This document shows, piece after piece, positions 23,886 to 35,869 of a DNA stretch of 64,000 bases. The notes beneath the pieces were generated by a model. It was given only the letters and a program-made list of their open reading frames with translations, had not been told where the DNA came from and did no database searches. The position numbers were made by a program, and so were the translations under genes. Numbering within the stretch: position 1 is the stretch's first letter; each line of letters starts with the position of its first letter. The DNA comes from Spinellus fusiger (lineage: Eukaryota > Mucoromycota > Mucoromycetes > Mucorales > Phycomycetaceae). Where the stretch lies: contig JALLLS010000001.1 of assembly GCA_025094145.1 (NCBI GenBank), forward strand, positions 1,302,001 through 1,366,000, written 5' to 3'.

Positions 23886-24705
23886 TTAGATTTGTGCAGC
23901 TTCATCTCCCTCGGGTGTGATTGGCTTGGCACCGTCACACTCTCTACAGCTGCTCTGACGGGCAAAGTTGTAGTATTGGCAGCCGGGACAAACCCAGTCA
24001 CCCAACTTGATGGGTCTTTCTACGGTTGATGGCTGACTGCACTCACGGCAGTTTCTGTTTCTGGCGTAGTTGTGGAATGAGCAAGTGGGGCAAGTCCAGT
24101 CACCCTCACGGAAGCTTCTCTCTGCGCTGCTACTTTCACGGCTGCCCATGCTGCGGTCACCACCAAAGCTGGATCTTGCAGGACGGTTGTTGTAGTTGGA
24201 TTGGAAAGAACGGTCATTGTAGTCATTTCTGTAGGTGCGCTGGGGACGGTCACCACGGTCGTTGTTGTAAGATCTGGGAGGACGGTCACCACGGTCGTTG
24301 TTGTAAGATCTGGGAGGACGGTCACCACGGTCGTTGTTGTAAGATCTGGGAGGACGGTCACCACGGTCGTTGTTGTAGGATCTAGGAGGACGGTCACCAC
24401 GGTCGTTGTTGTAGGATCTAGGAGGACGGTCACCACGGTCATAAGAACGGCGAGCACCATTTTCTTCTTGTCCATCTTCAGAACGCTCGGTTCTCTTGGG
24501 GCGTTCTTCTCCATCATGAGAGTGTTCACCGTTATCACTAAAGTGAGATCGTGCAATGATCATGCTTGGCGACAAAGCAGGCAGCTAAGAGAATATAAGC
24601 CAATGCTATTACCAGAAACAAATTTACCTTTGATACACTCTGAACATTTTTAGCAATGTTGAAAGAGAACAACTGTGTGGAGCGGATAAGACGAGGCAAA
24701 AACAT
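23886..24705 (-). CDS. RanBP2-type zinc-finger protein with mitochondrial-type N-terminus and RG/SYNN repeats
   Basis: Two exons, 24628-24705 and 23886-24584, total 777 bases, 258 residues. Exon 1 codes MFLPRLIRSTQLFSFNIAKN, an Arg/Lys-bearing amphipathic start without acidic residues, typical of mitochondrial import. RSH-FS near residue 40 is a possible processing site. A charged linker follows. Then come five copies of a 12-residue unit DRGDRPPRSYNN, then two RanBP2-type fingers at about residues 187-208 and 221-242. Each has W-x-C-x2-C, an Asn, and C-x2-C (GDWTCPTC..NCREC and GDWVCPGC..SCREC). Such fingers bind single-stranded RNA, and RGG-like repeats also bind RNA. RNA binding in mitochondria is the natural inference but is unproven. 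It is tail-to-head with the gene at 22314-23696, about 190 bases away. Confidence 0.8.
24244..24440. repeat. 36-base coding tandem repeat (DRGDRPPRSYNN units)
   Basis: Five near-identical 36-base units inside the zinc-finger gene, differing by a few silent changes (GATCTGGG / GATCTAGG, TAAG / TAGG). The homogeneity points to recent unequal exchange or replication slippage, so copy number is likely to vary between strains. Confidence 0.9.
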
Positions 24706-25288
24706 GTTTAGCAGTAAAGAATGCTTTCTCCTGTAACTGAATTGAAAACTCTTTTACCTACTTCACAATAATCATAAGCAGTCCTATAGCAGTCGTTTAA
24801 CTGTCGGAGTGCGATTATAAAGAAAAAAAAAAGTGGCTAAAAAGTAGGCAAAAGATATCTCTTTGCCTGATAATATAAACTGCTATTTCTTTATACTGAA
24901 GATAAAACCGGGAAATCAAGGAGAGATTGAGTCAATTGAGTTATCAGTTGATTAGCGGGAAAAGATATAGAAGAAAAGCTCTGTTTTTAAATGCTCTGAA
25001 ACCTTTGCTAAATGCCTATACCAGATACCTGTATTTAAGTCTCCGAAGGGTTGTTGATTTTTAATATTTAATTTGAAGTTATCACTGTGAGCTATTCGAA
25101 TGTAGACCAAACATATAGTCAGTCAACACATACAAATATAAATATAAGTATAAGTATAAGTATAAGGTGTTTGATAATAAATATTATAAAATAATAACAC
25201 ATGGCATGAGATACAGTCTGAACTCTTTGTCCTATTGTAAATAGGAAAGTATTCTGTTCCTGGCATAGCAATACACAAGATAGTGAAT
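24706..25288. other. Intergenic, upstream of the zinc-finger gene
   Basis: AT-rich promoter-side spacer. It holds a short tandem run of ATAAGT at 25138-25165. I see nothing else defined before the transposon begins. Confidence 0.5.
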
Positions 25289-26205
25289 ACAGTCACGCTC
25301 AATTGAATTAAATACTTTTGAAAAATAAATTTCAGGACGAAATATTTAGGACATGTTCAACATTAAATAAAACACTGCACATCTAACTAGAAGCTTCAAA
25401 CTTAAGCACACCAAAGCTTAATATCTTTAATTATCGAAAATAGAACAATAATAATATAGCTAATGTTTTGTATGGCCTCCTTTAGCATCAATGACTGTAT
25501 AGTATCTATCTGTCATACTCTAAACTAATTGTTATGCAAGTTCAACACTAATATTCTCATACTCTTCTGCAAGTAGAACCTTCAAAATTTCTACATTGGT
25601 AATAGATGCCCCTGTTTTCTCAATTCGTCTTTCCAAGGCCCACCAGACGTGTTCAATTGGGCTCAAGTCAGGGCTTTGTGTGAACTAGTACTCAAAGCCT
25701 CGAATCTGATGTGTCTCTTTTCACCCTCTGGCATAGACTCCAGTATGACAGCTAGTGCCCTCTTCTTGTAACAAAAACTCCTTATTCTCCTTTATAATGC
25801 AATTTCATGAACCAAGGATGGAGCTCACCAGCCAAAAATCTTGATATATTCGTCTTGGTTTATAGTACCATCAACAAAAACTAATGGACCAAATCCACCC
25901 ACCCAAAAACAGCTCCAAAGCATGACCCCACCACCACCAAACTTTGTTTTTGGAAGACTATAATTAGGATTATACCTTTTTCGAACTTTTCTGATGACAC
26001 AGGCACGTCCATCGTTCCCTTTCACTGTGTACCTGGACTCACCAGACCAAATGACACTTCTTCACTGGTCGTTTGTCCAATGGACATGTTCTTTAGCCCA
26101 ACGGAGCCGTTTCTATTTTTTTTTCAGTTAAGGCTGGCTTGTAAACTGAAGAAAAAGATCCGAACCCTAACTGATTGCAGTAACTGATAATGGCGTTTCC
26201 CCATA
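25289..26205 (-). mobile_element. Degenerate Tc1/mariner element A (5'-truncated)
   Basis: Left end at 25289 reads CAGTCACGCTCAATTGAATT, the terminal repeat of the element's 3' side. A Tc1-type transposase relic on the minus strand fills the inside. Visible are WAKEHVHWT, IWSGESRYTVKGND (first catalytic Asp replaced by Gly in the usual SDES context), FGGGGVMLWSCFWVGGFGPL and NQDEYIKI. Further left the third motif SPDLSPIEHVWWALERRIEK still reads well. Several stops and shifts break the frame. No matching right TIR is visible before element B begins at 26206, so the 5' end is lost. Confidence 0.8.
25600..26130 (-). pseudogene. Tc1-type transposase relic of element A
   Basis: Best open piece is 25825-26025 (66 codons). 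The catalytic-core motifs are spread over more than one frame with stops between them (for example a TGA after HWTNDQ). Not expected to give an active transposase. Confidence 0.75.
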
Positions 26206-27016
26206 TAGTGATCAAACAAATGTAATCGACCATTTCAGATACAGATTTCCTTTTTTGGTTACATACTTTATCTTAATAGTGTTATAACTTTATGAATTCA
26301 TTAGCTAGAGGCATAAAACCTTCAATAGATATATATAACAGTGTTTAAAATACATAAAATAAGTTTTATTACAAGGTCATTTAATAGCCACTATGGCCAC
26401 CCTTGACACCTATCACTGCCTAGCATCTCAGCCCTATGTTGGCAATGAAGGTATCTGTTACTTCTTTAGATATTTTACTCTATTCCAGCATCATGGACAC
26501 CTTCAATTTCTATTTGGTGTAATACACCATCCTGTTTTTTCTGATAACTTTCTTGAGATGGTCCCATAGATGCTCAACTGGATTGAGATCAGTATTCTAA
26601 GGGCCAGTAAGGAAGAGTTTCCACACTCTTTGCTGCCTTCCATTCGCGAGTTTCCTTGCTCGTACGGGGTCTAGCATTGTCCTCCTGTAGGCGATAACTG
26701 ACTCCAGGGTTTATGTGTGTGTGTGTGAGAGAGAGAGACCCCCGAGTTCATGGAAGTAGACATCTCCCAAAACATCAATATACTTGTCGGGTTTTTCCTA
26801 CCCTCCACTACGATCCATCTCCCAACACCCTCCCCACTGAAACAGCCCCATAACATCACTCTACCACCTCCAAATTTCTTTGTTTCTAAGACATTCTTAG
26901 TCTCAAAGGCCGTACCAGACTGCCTGATGAATTTTAATTCTCTGTCATAGCTCATCAGTTCCACTCTAAACTCATCGGACCAGATGAACTTCTGCCATTG
27001 TTCATAAGTCCAGTTA
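26206..27016 (-). mobile_element. Tc1/mariner element B, copy 1 (lacks its 5' part)
   Basis: Minus-strand copy. Its 3' TIR starts at 26206 next to a TA and reads TAGTGATCAAACAAATGTAA. The body carries a transposase fragment (26671-26964: FGGGRVMLWGCFSGEGVGRW). It matches copy 2 (28864 onward) almost base for base in reverse complement, up to 27016, where the match stops abruptly. The first ~515 bases of the element, including the 5' TIR and the helix-turn-helix part, are missing. Confidence 0.85.
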
Positions 27017-28348
27017 TTATGTTCTTGGGACCACCAGAATCAAGACTATTTTTCTTTGCAATAAGAAGCTTCACCACTGGACTGAATGAATAGAAGTCTA
27101 TTTCCTCAGTAATACTTTAATACTTTCAAATTATTATTATTTTCACCAAATTGGATTATTTATTTTATTCAATATTCTTTTTTATTGAATAATAACCAGT
27201 CATTGAGCTTGGGCAACTGTATGAGAAGTAGAAGTAATAAAATAGTCTTGTTGGCTTTGTAGGCTTACATCAATGCAGATATTTCTTTCGCCGACTCTTT
27301 GATCTTATTATCTACACTAAGTCTTTATAACAATGGTATATTAAGATTATCTGATATTATTTACGTTTATAATCAGTATAAAATAAATTCAAACTAAATA
27401 AGATAGTTTAAAATTGTATCAAGACAAAATAAATGACATATAAAGCGCAAAAGACAATGCTATTGATCGTATCCACCGTTAGTACTCTGTGGGCAATTAC
27501 AATTATTACTCCGACTATATACCTGGAAGCTCCTTTCGAACTAATATCATGACATAATCTCTCATATCTGTTAAATATACCTCATAGATATACATATTTA
27601 TTCTAAATTTTCCTCTATTCTTTCGCTAATTTTTAAAATATATTGATCTAATTAAATCAGACACTCACTTATACATTAAAGAAAAAGAAATTACAGAGAT
27701 TGTCTATTTTTTTTACAATCAGCTGAAGTGAAAAAAATTTATTGGAAGAGTAAGAGCCACAGATTTAAGAGCCAGACTCCCTTTCAAAAACTATAAATAG
27801 GCGATCAAAATTCACCTTTCTTTTTTTCTTCTTCTTTTCTTATCTCTTTAAAAATTCCTTTGAACTCTATATGAGACTTATATAGGTTGATAGATACAGT
27901 GACAAGTCATTTTCATTATTATATTCCAAGGGATTTTAAGGTATTGCTCTTTTTCCCAGTCCATTGCCTACATTGAGGGGTGGCAAAATAAATAAATAAA
28001 ATGAAAATTATTAACAGTAACATAATAGACATACTCATCAAAAGTGAACCTCATATTGAGTCTATCTTTTGATGGCGTCTTGAAGCCGGTTGATTATACG
28101 TGATCCCGATATGGGCTGTCTGATGTGGCTCTGATTTGCACGGATCAAATCGAGAAATGTGCGTTGGTAAATCTGATAGATGCATTTGATAGTGTATTAT
28201 TTGTACTATGTATACTGTGTATACTGTGTATACTGTGTGTACTGTGTGTACTGTGTGTACTGATTGTGAGTGACATTGACAATCAAGTACGTAAGATGTT
28301 TTCTTTTTATTGAATCTCTCATTGATTTGTTGCCGCTTAACACTACTA
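27017..28348. other. Spacer between the two inverted element-B copies
   Basis: About 1.3 kb, AT-rich, with stops in all frames. It contains the 10-base tandem repeat at 28203-28262 and a T/C-rich stretch near 27820-27845. No gene is supported. It would form the loop if the flanking inverted copies paired. Confidence 0.55.
28203..28262. repeat. 10-base tandem repeat TACTGTGTRT
   Basis: Six to seven units of TACTGTGTAT, passing to TACTGTGTGT, in noncoding DNA between the transposon copies. Confidence 0.8.
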
Positions 28349-29620
28349 AAGTGACCCGGCAAATGTAATCGACGGTTTCAAATTCCGGGCTATTTTATAC
28401 CAAAAATAATAATCATTATTCTTTCTATCTTCATAAAAATTCTTTTTCTCTAATGTCTAACTCATCCAACACCGTGAACATCTTCACTATGACCCCTGAG
28501 ATATATGGGAAATCCACCAGCCTCGAGGCTCGTTCAGCCATTCTCCATGAGGTACTGAACATGAACACCACCCAAGCCGAGGCATCTCGTATGTTCAATG
28601 TTCCTCACAACACTGTAGGGGACATTGCGAGACACTTCAAGGAGACAGGCTTGGTAGTATCTTCTCCCAAGAGTGGACGACGAAGAAAGTTGGACGACAG
28701 GGCTCTCCGATAGTTGAGAAGAACAGTAGTCAGCTATTCTCATCAGACCAAGGAGGCCATTAGGACAAGCATGGCCATCAAGGTATCAGACAAAACTCTG
28801 AAGAGGTACCTTGATGAAATGGGCTTCCACTATTTCAGACCAGTGGGTCTGTGAACACATTGATTGGACTTATGAACAATGGCAGAAGTTCATCTGGTCC
28901 GATGAGTTTAGAGTGGAACTGATGAGCTATGACAGAGAATTAAAATTCATCAGGCAGTCTGGTACGGCCTTTGAGACTAAGAATGTCTTAGAAACAAAGA
29001 AATTTGGAGGTGGTAGAGTGATGTTATGGGGCTGTTTCAGTGGGGAGGGTGTTGGGAGATGGATCGTAGTGGAGGGTAGGAAAAACCCGACAAGTACATT
29101 GATGTTTTGGGAGATGTCTACTTCCATGAACTCGGGGGTCTCTCTCTCTCACACACACACACATAAACCCTGGAGTCAGTTATCGCCTACAGGAGGACAA
29201 TGCTAGACCCCGTACGAGCAAGGAAACTCGCGAATGGAAGGCAGCAAAGAGTGTGGAAACTCTTCCTTACTGGCCCTTAGAATACTGATCTCAATCCAGT
29301 TGAGCATCTATGGGACCATCTCAAGAAAGTTATCAGAAAAAACAGGATGGTGTATTACACCAAATAGAAATTGAAGGTGTCCATGATGCTGGAATAGAGT
29401 AAAATATCTAAAGAAGTAACAGATACCTTCATTGCCAACATAGGGCTGAGATGCTAGGCAGTGATAGGTGTCAAGGGTGGCCATAGTGGCTATTAAATGA
29501 CCTTGTAATAAAACTTATTTTATGTATTATCAATAAATCTCTCTTTCTTTATTGAAGATTATATGCTTATATCTTATGAATTTATAAAGTTATAGGAGTA
29601 TCAAGATAAAGCATCAAACT
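28349..29620 (+). mobile_element. Tc1/mariner element B, copy 2 (has 5' TIR, lacks 3' TIR)
   Basis: The 5' TIR begins at 28349 beside a TA and reads AAGTGACCCGGCAAATGTAA, matching the 3' TIR of copy 1 (AAATGTAATCGAC core shared). Inside is a transposase relic from 28453 to about 29370. Downstream of the coding part it stays alignable with copy 1 to about 29612 (AAGATAAAGCATC against AAGATAAAGTATG) and then diverges before the expected TIR. Together the two copies imply a full element of roughly 1.3 kb, the normal size for the family. Confidence 0.85.
28453..29370 (+). pseudogene. Tc1-type transposase relic of element B copy 2
   Basis: The N-terminal 86 codons encode the paired helix-turn-helix part (TTQAEASRMFNVPHNTVGDI), ended by a TAG at 28711. 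The reading resumes in the same frame (SYSHQTKEAI, SDKTLKRYLDEMGFHYFRP), then shifts. The DDE core continues from 28811: QKFIWSDEFRVE with the first Asp, then FGGGRVMLWGCFSGEG. A (CT)n(AC)n microsatellite at 29139-29163 lies before LQEDNARPRTS (second Asp, in another frame) and DLNPVEHLWDHLKK (third motif). At least one stop and two shifts, so it is inactive. Confidence 0.85.
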
Positions 29621-30196
29621 AAAAAGAAAAAACTTACGTTTAAAAATCCCGACTATTTTTCATACATTTTATCTAATTTTTTAGTTGTTTGTATTTCAAT
29701 ACCCTTTTTCTTTTCTTCAATAACATTTATTGCTTTTTACTGGAGTTTTTTTTCCTTCCAAAACGAAATATTCTTTTTCACAGGCGATAAAACTTATCAC
29801 ATAAAAATACATTCCGACAATCAAAGGTTGTTCAAAGTATTTACTTTAAAACAAATTAACAAACAGACAAAGTAACATAGCCTATAAGCTGCCAAAGTAT
29901 TCATAGATTATAAACACTATTAACAATTTTATTATTAATGATAGCAACCATAGATCCACAATGATAGATAAGATGATATCAATGAGTCTCGGTGTTTTTT
30001 TTTAATTCAGCTACTATTAAGAATAAATAATGTCAGTTGTGTGCATTTCTATGATTCTTATTTCATCTTCTTTGATCAACGCGTACTGGCGTTCTGGGAT
30101 AGTCCTTCCGGGCATAGCCAATGCAGACCCGTCATTGTAAAATACATACTCTTGTATTGTAGGGGTGGTAATTGCCCCTTCTACATTTTTGTAGTT
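29621..30196. other. Intergenic, 3' of RAB3GAP1
   Basis: AT-rich spacer with no supportable gene. It would contain the RAB3GAP1 3' UTR. The small plus-strand ORF at 30041-30250 overlaps the last RAB3GAP1 codons and has no domain. Confidence 0.5.
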
Positions 30197-33100
30197 TTAA
30201 ATAAAAGTCAGTTTTTTTTCCTTTCCTTCCCTTTCCCTTCTTTTTTGTAATAACATACGTTCATCTTTGAACAATCTAAAGACAGTAGCTCGCTCGTGAC
30301 CATCTTGTACAAATGTGTATGGAGATACCAATAGCCTATTGACTAAATCGTATTGCTTGGGAAACTAATAAAATACATAGACATGGGTATGTCTATTGTC
30401 AATGACAGTTCTTGAAAAGCACAGGAGATGCATTCATTTATACCTTTCTTAATAATGAAATAGCATTGCACATGAATGTTTCTTGTCTTCGGATGCTCAT
30501 AATAAACCCATCCATAGTATATTTTCCATTTCTAGGAAAGAATGTTAGTTCAATAGAATGCAATTTCACTGCTTACCGTAATTCTTCCCATGGGAAATTC
30601 ACAATTTCATTACCAAGTCTTGTCAGGCCTTGCCGAATAGAGGGTATACATTTTGTTATAGGATGTAAGGCAAGTGTATCATAGGATATAAGTCCCAGCG
30701 TAGACAAAAGTCTAAATATAATATATGAGTTGTCTTTAATTATGCCATATATCTAGGCTTACAGCGAAAACACTTCATGAATTGATAAACTTTCAAGATA
30801 ATGAAGAGCCTAGCCATATAAATTGTGTGTGTGTTGAGTAAGTCCATTACCATTCATCGATCCACCTAAAGTATATTACCTTTTCTCCTTCAGCTACAGT
30901 GTCAAACAAAGGTTTTTGACGATCCCAAGGTACTCTTCGAGAACACTACAATGATCAATACATCGTGGAATAATCTTACTCATTCTACCTTCCACAATTC
31001 TTGCCATATATTTCCGGATCCTGACATTCTGGCACTCATTCGGCCTTTGGTACTGTAAGGATCTTCAGTGTCATTCATCCAGTCCTTAGGAGAGTGCCAA
31101 CGCACAAAGTCCTCCAGAATGCAGTACGGATTAGCAGCCTTAAATGCCTGCATATCGGAGTATAATTGCCCTGACTGCAACCTGGCCCGTAGATGAGCTG
31201 CACTTTGGGAAGTGCCCAAATTTTCAAACACATCTGCCTGCTGCTCAATCATGTCTTCTGTCATATAACCGGCACTCTATTTTCATGTCAGCAGTTGGAC
31301 TATACATCACACATTACCTGTGTCAGTGGAATCCACATGGGCTTGTCAGTATTAATAAGACGCAGATGAGGATGTTGATAGTCTCTTCCTTCAAAGAAAG
31401 ACTCATCGTTTGTTTCGTATTCTTTTTCACCTATGACCTCTTCATCTGATAAGAATCCTTCAAAGGGCTATTCAGTAGATTTTTGATGAGTATTTGTGCT
31501 TGATGCATACTTATCATAGAGGACATACAAATGACTCGGCCACAGACTGAGGAGATGCTATTACTGACACATGTGAATTGGAAGAAACTGTGGAATGAAC
31601 AGAGCGTGGTGAAGCATGACCTTGTTCTTCTTGCTCCTTTTCTTCTTTATATATGGTTTCAGGTTCCTGCATGCCTTGTGCATCTTGAAAATCATCCATA
31701 GAATCAAAAAAGGTCTCACTGTCACTTGTTATTGACTCTTCTGCCTTTTTTACCCCAGATAGGCTAGTTTCCTACATAATAATATATTATACAGATATGT
31801 TCAGTACATAGAGCAAAAAAAAAGGGTACTTCATCACTACTCATTTCCCCTAGTACTTTTCCCTTATTCCACCCATCTATACCTACCGTGACTCCTCTAT
31901 GTTCTCTAGAACAAGACGATCGTTTTTCATCTTCCTCTTGGCGTCGATAAATACAACAATTGATCATGGCTAGTTTTTGATGCAACTAGAATTTATCAAT
32001 GTCACCCTCCAATTTATCTACTTACTCTATTGAATCGTAGATCAATGCCCAAAGTCTTCTTTACAGAGTCAGAATAAGCAGTCTTTCCGCCCCCATCCAA
32101 ATATTCTTCATTTCCTTGAGAATCAAACATATAGGGAGATACATTGGGAATAGGAATCAACTGCTCCCAGTACCATCGAAATTGACGTACTATTTCCTTC
32201 CATAACATACGAAGAAAGACAATATAGTCTGACAATACTTGAGGCTTAGATGCATCTGAAAACCTCGATAGTGAATGGACTAAAAACACCCATAGAAAAG
32301 AGCGATAGGGAACGGTGGATCCATGCTTTAAACGCAGTCCGTACGCGTGAGTACTATAGATACTTTCTGTGCCTTGATACCCTTCAATGTACTGAGACAG
32401 AACTGGAGTTGTGTGTTCATGCAGTTTGTTTGTTTCATAGATTAAATGTAGGGCCTGTGCTACATAGTCTCTTCTACCCTTATTGGTATCTTGTGGCAAA
32501 GAAGAAGAATGGCCCATAGCATGCCATAGGGTTTGGACTAGTCTTCGTTGTTGTCCCTCACCTTCCTGCTCTTCTCCCTTGTTGCTATGATCATACGGTG
32601 CCAAGTAATCTCGGTTAGCAGGGTCCTTGATCCACGAATTCACTACTTGTTGGACAAGACTCGATAAAAAAGTGCGTTGTTGGTTACAAGGAGCAAATTC
32701 ATGGCTTATTTTCCAACGTTTTGCTGTCAATGCATCCATTTCTGAACATAGCCTGCTTTTTGTATATTCTGTAATGGGTAGTATTGGGAAGATAGTTTCT
32801 ATTGTAAGGCCACGCAGAGGGTCATTGTAGGATCCAAACAGCAATGTAGGCAAGAAGGAAGAGGCGGAGATTTTATCTGTGTCTATGAAATGAACACCTT
32901 CCTTGAGATCCTTCCAATCTTCATCAAAAGAGCTCTTGAAGCAGTAGGTCATTACAGCCATAGCACTAACATCTCCTATTGGATCAGAGCGATGATATCC
33001 TACAATCCAACCTATCAGCCCTCCTCCCTAGGTACTTGCAGTGTGCTTATACTGCCTCTCTATTGCACCCTATATTTGGCTCTCTTACCTTGATGCTCTC

Positions 33101-33743
33101 TTTTTAGTTCCAACTTCTTATTAAACAGAGTATATAGTCCTTCTAAAGATGAATAGCTTGAATCCAGAAATGAAACAAGGGTAGTGTTGAATCTGACTTG
33201 AATTCCTAATGATTTCTGCAGCATATAGCCAAGGTACAGTGCATGCCGTGTCTGGCCCACCTGCACAAACACAGGAAGACCACAGCCTGTGTTGTTCATA
33301 GCAATAGCACATGCAGAGATACATGTCTTTGCCAGCTGCAAATCCACCATTGATTTCCCAGTAGAGAATAACTTTGTCTTTAATGAGTCAGAAAGAAGAC
33401 TCACTACCAACAGCTCACTAAACCCAGTAGCACGATGAAGAAAGTGGGGTTGTTCTTCTGAGAACAAATAAAAGTCGTCCATCATTAAAGGAGCATCTGT
33501 TGTGTTTCTTGTCACTGGAGAGCGATAGTAGGCCATAGCATAGGTGTCTTGTCCCACAGCAAGTACTTCATGTAAAGAGTCCTCATGAAAGAAAGGTACT
33601 TTTGTTGTTTCTTCCTTATAGCCCCATGCATAGAGTGTCTCTTCAATAGCATTGACAAGACGTTCAAAGTGGGAGACTGAAGTGTAATCGACAAACTCAA
33701 AGTGTTCTTCGCTGTGGGCTGAGTTGGGTGCTTGGCTGTCCAT
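30197..33743 (-). CDS. rab3gap1: Rab3 GTPase-activating protein catalytic subunit (RAB3GAP1)
   Basis: RAB3GAP1 with RAB3GAP2 forms a GAP for Rab3 and a GEF for Rab18, acting in ER/lipid-droplet and autophagy traffic. Eleven exons: 33089-33743, 32026-33011, 31830-31985, 31529-31771, 31318-31467, 30989-31276, 30880-30945, 30763-30809, 30577-30711, 30444-30531 and 30197-30364. They sum to 2982 bases, 993 residues; human is 981. Hallmarks: HFEFVDYTSVSHFERLV at the start, RLINTDKPMWIPLTQ then MTEDMIEQQADVFENLGTS, HLRARLQSGQLYSDMQAFKA with the AANPYCILEDFVRWHSPKDW core, and RVPWDRQKPLFD with ALHYLESL. The ATG at 33743 (MDSQAPNS) is chosen; the open frame above it is unlike the family. Exons after 30945 are short and were joined by phase and weak similarity. 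Confidence 0.9.
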
Positions 33744-34213
33744 GCAGAAGAAGAGCAAGTCACACTGTCTTGAATTTATGAGTCTCCTTCCATGACAAAG
33801 TGACTGAAAACAGAAATATGAAAAACACACCGCAAGAAATGCAGTGCCCAAGAGCAGGTAGATTTTGTTTTGTTTTGTTTTGTTTCTACAAGAACACTTT
33901 TTATAGATAGATAGATATATATATATAAATATATAAATATAGATAGATAGATATATAAATATATAAATATAGATAGATAGATATATAAATATATAGCTAT
34001 TCTCTCTTTAGCCTATTGCTACTGCTAATAGGCATCATAATATTAATGCTATTACTGCTATTCGTTTATACACCCACTCTCCATGGACCAATCATGGTTC
34101 TTCTTTTCTTCATCTTCGGAGTATTGAATGGACAAAACAGAAAAGTAACAAAGTGGATGAGTGGAGAGAAAAGGTCTTTTTCTTTTATATGAAACCTACT
34201 AGACTCATCCACC
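33744..34213. other. Divergent intergenic region RAB3GAP1 / 34214 gene
   Basis: Holds a run of GTTTT units at 33868-33889 and the minisatellite at 33903-33998. A CCAAT box (34089) precedes the ORF at 34214. No other feature seen. Confidence 0.55.
33903..33998. repeat. About 32-base A/T minisatellite
   Basis: Three successive units built of (GATA)3 followed by TATAAATATATAAATATA. Units begin at about 33906, 33940 and 33970. Noncoding. Confidence 0.8.
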
Positions 34214-34741
34214 ATGTGCAAAGATAAATTTTGTCGCACTCACAGCAGCCAAATACAACCTTATCCGGCAGGCATTGGCCTTGCACATGCCGGGAAAGTG
34301 TCTTTATGGAAAGGCACTGGTGAAAAACGGCCTACCACTTACGGCCCCCCTCCACCCACCAAAGAAACCAGCAGAGAGCTCTATGGAGGCCATGAGTTTG
34401 ATGTCTTTGATATCAGCCCTCTTTCCACTTCTCCCTCTGACACATCAGAAACCCCTACTTCATTAAATCATAAGCACCCTGCCCAAATCTCTGATTCAGA
34501 CACAGAGACGAGTAAGAAGAGTGAGACGAGTAAGAAGAGAGACGGCCCCACAAAGACTGCGGAGAATGACACTTGGGAGAGACTTGTGCGCCAAAAACAC
34601 TGCAATGCTTCCTTCCTTCCTTGCTATGAAGATATAAGACTTCGGTTTAATGTCTCTACCTGTTCATTTACTAGTGTTATGTCTACCTGTAACCTATCAG
34701 AAGACGGGGCCTTCACCCCCACAGACAGCCTTTCTTCCTAG
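34214..34741 (+). CDS. Orphan 175-residue protein, unknown function
   Basis: Uninterrupted frame from an ATG in a good context (CCACCATG) to a TAG. The start MCKDKFCRTH has two Cys and two basic residues but no signal peptide. The middle is Ser/Thr/Pro and Lys-rich with a duplicated SETSKK/TETSKK segment. Near the C-terminus are WERLVRQKHCNASFLPCYED and RLRFNVSTCS. No known domain was recognised. It ends only about 140 bases before the DPM1 start, so it could instead be an upstream exon or leader of the DPM1 transcript. Codon use and length favour a real gene, but homology support is lacking. Confidence 0.5.
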   Translation: MCKDKFCRTHSSQIQPYPAGIGLAHAGKVSLWKGTGEKRPTTYGPPPPTKETSRELYGGHEFDVFDISPLSTSPSDTSETPTSLNHKHPAQISDSDTETSKKSETSKKRDGPTKTAENDTWERLVRQKHCNASFLPCYEDIRLRFNVSTCSFTSVMSTCNLSEDGAFTPTDSLSS

Positions 34742-35856
<1,115 letters not shown>

Positions 35857-35869
35857 ACACCTCTTTATT

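Noticed and set aside
24020..24653. Frames of 119-178 codons on both strands
   Set aside because: Shadows of the 36-base repeats in the RanBP2 zinc-finger gene.
29620..29680. Direct similarity of the sequence after element-B copy 2 to its own 5' end (CCGACTATTTTTCATAC against CCGGGCTATTTTATACC)
   Set aside because: A genuine 3' TIR should be inverted, not direct; likely chance in AT-rich DNA.
30412..30684. 90-codon plus-strand ORF
   Set aside because: Antisense to RAB3GAP1 exons 30444-30531 and 30577-30711.
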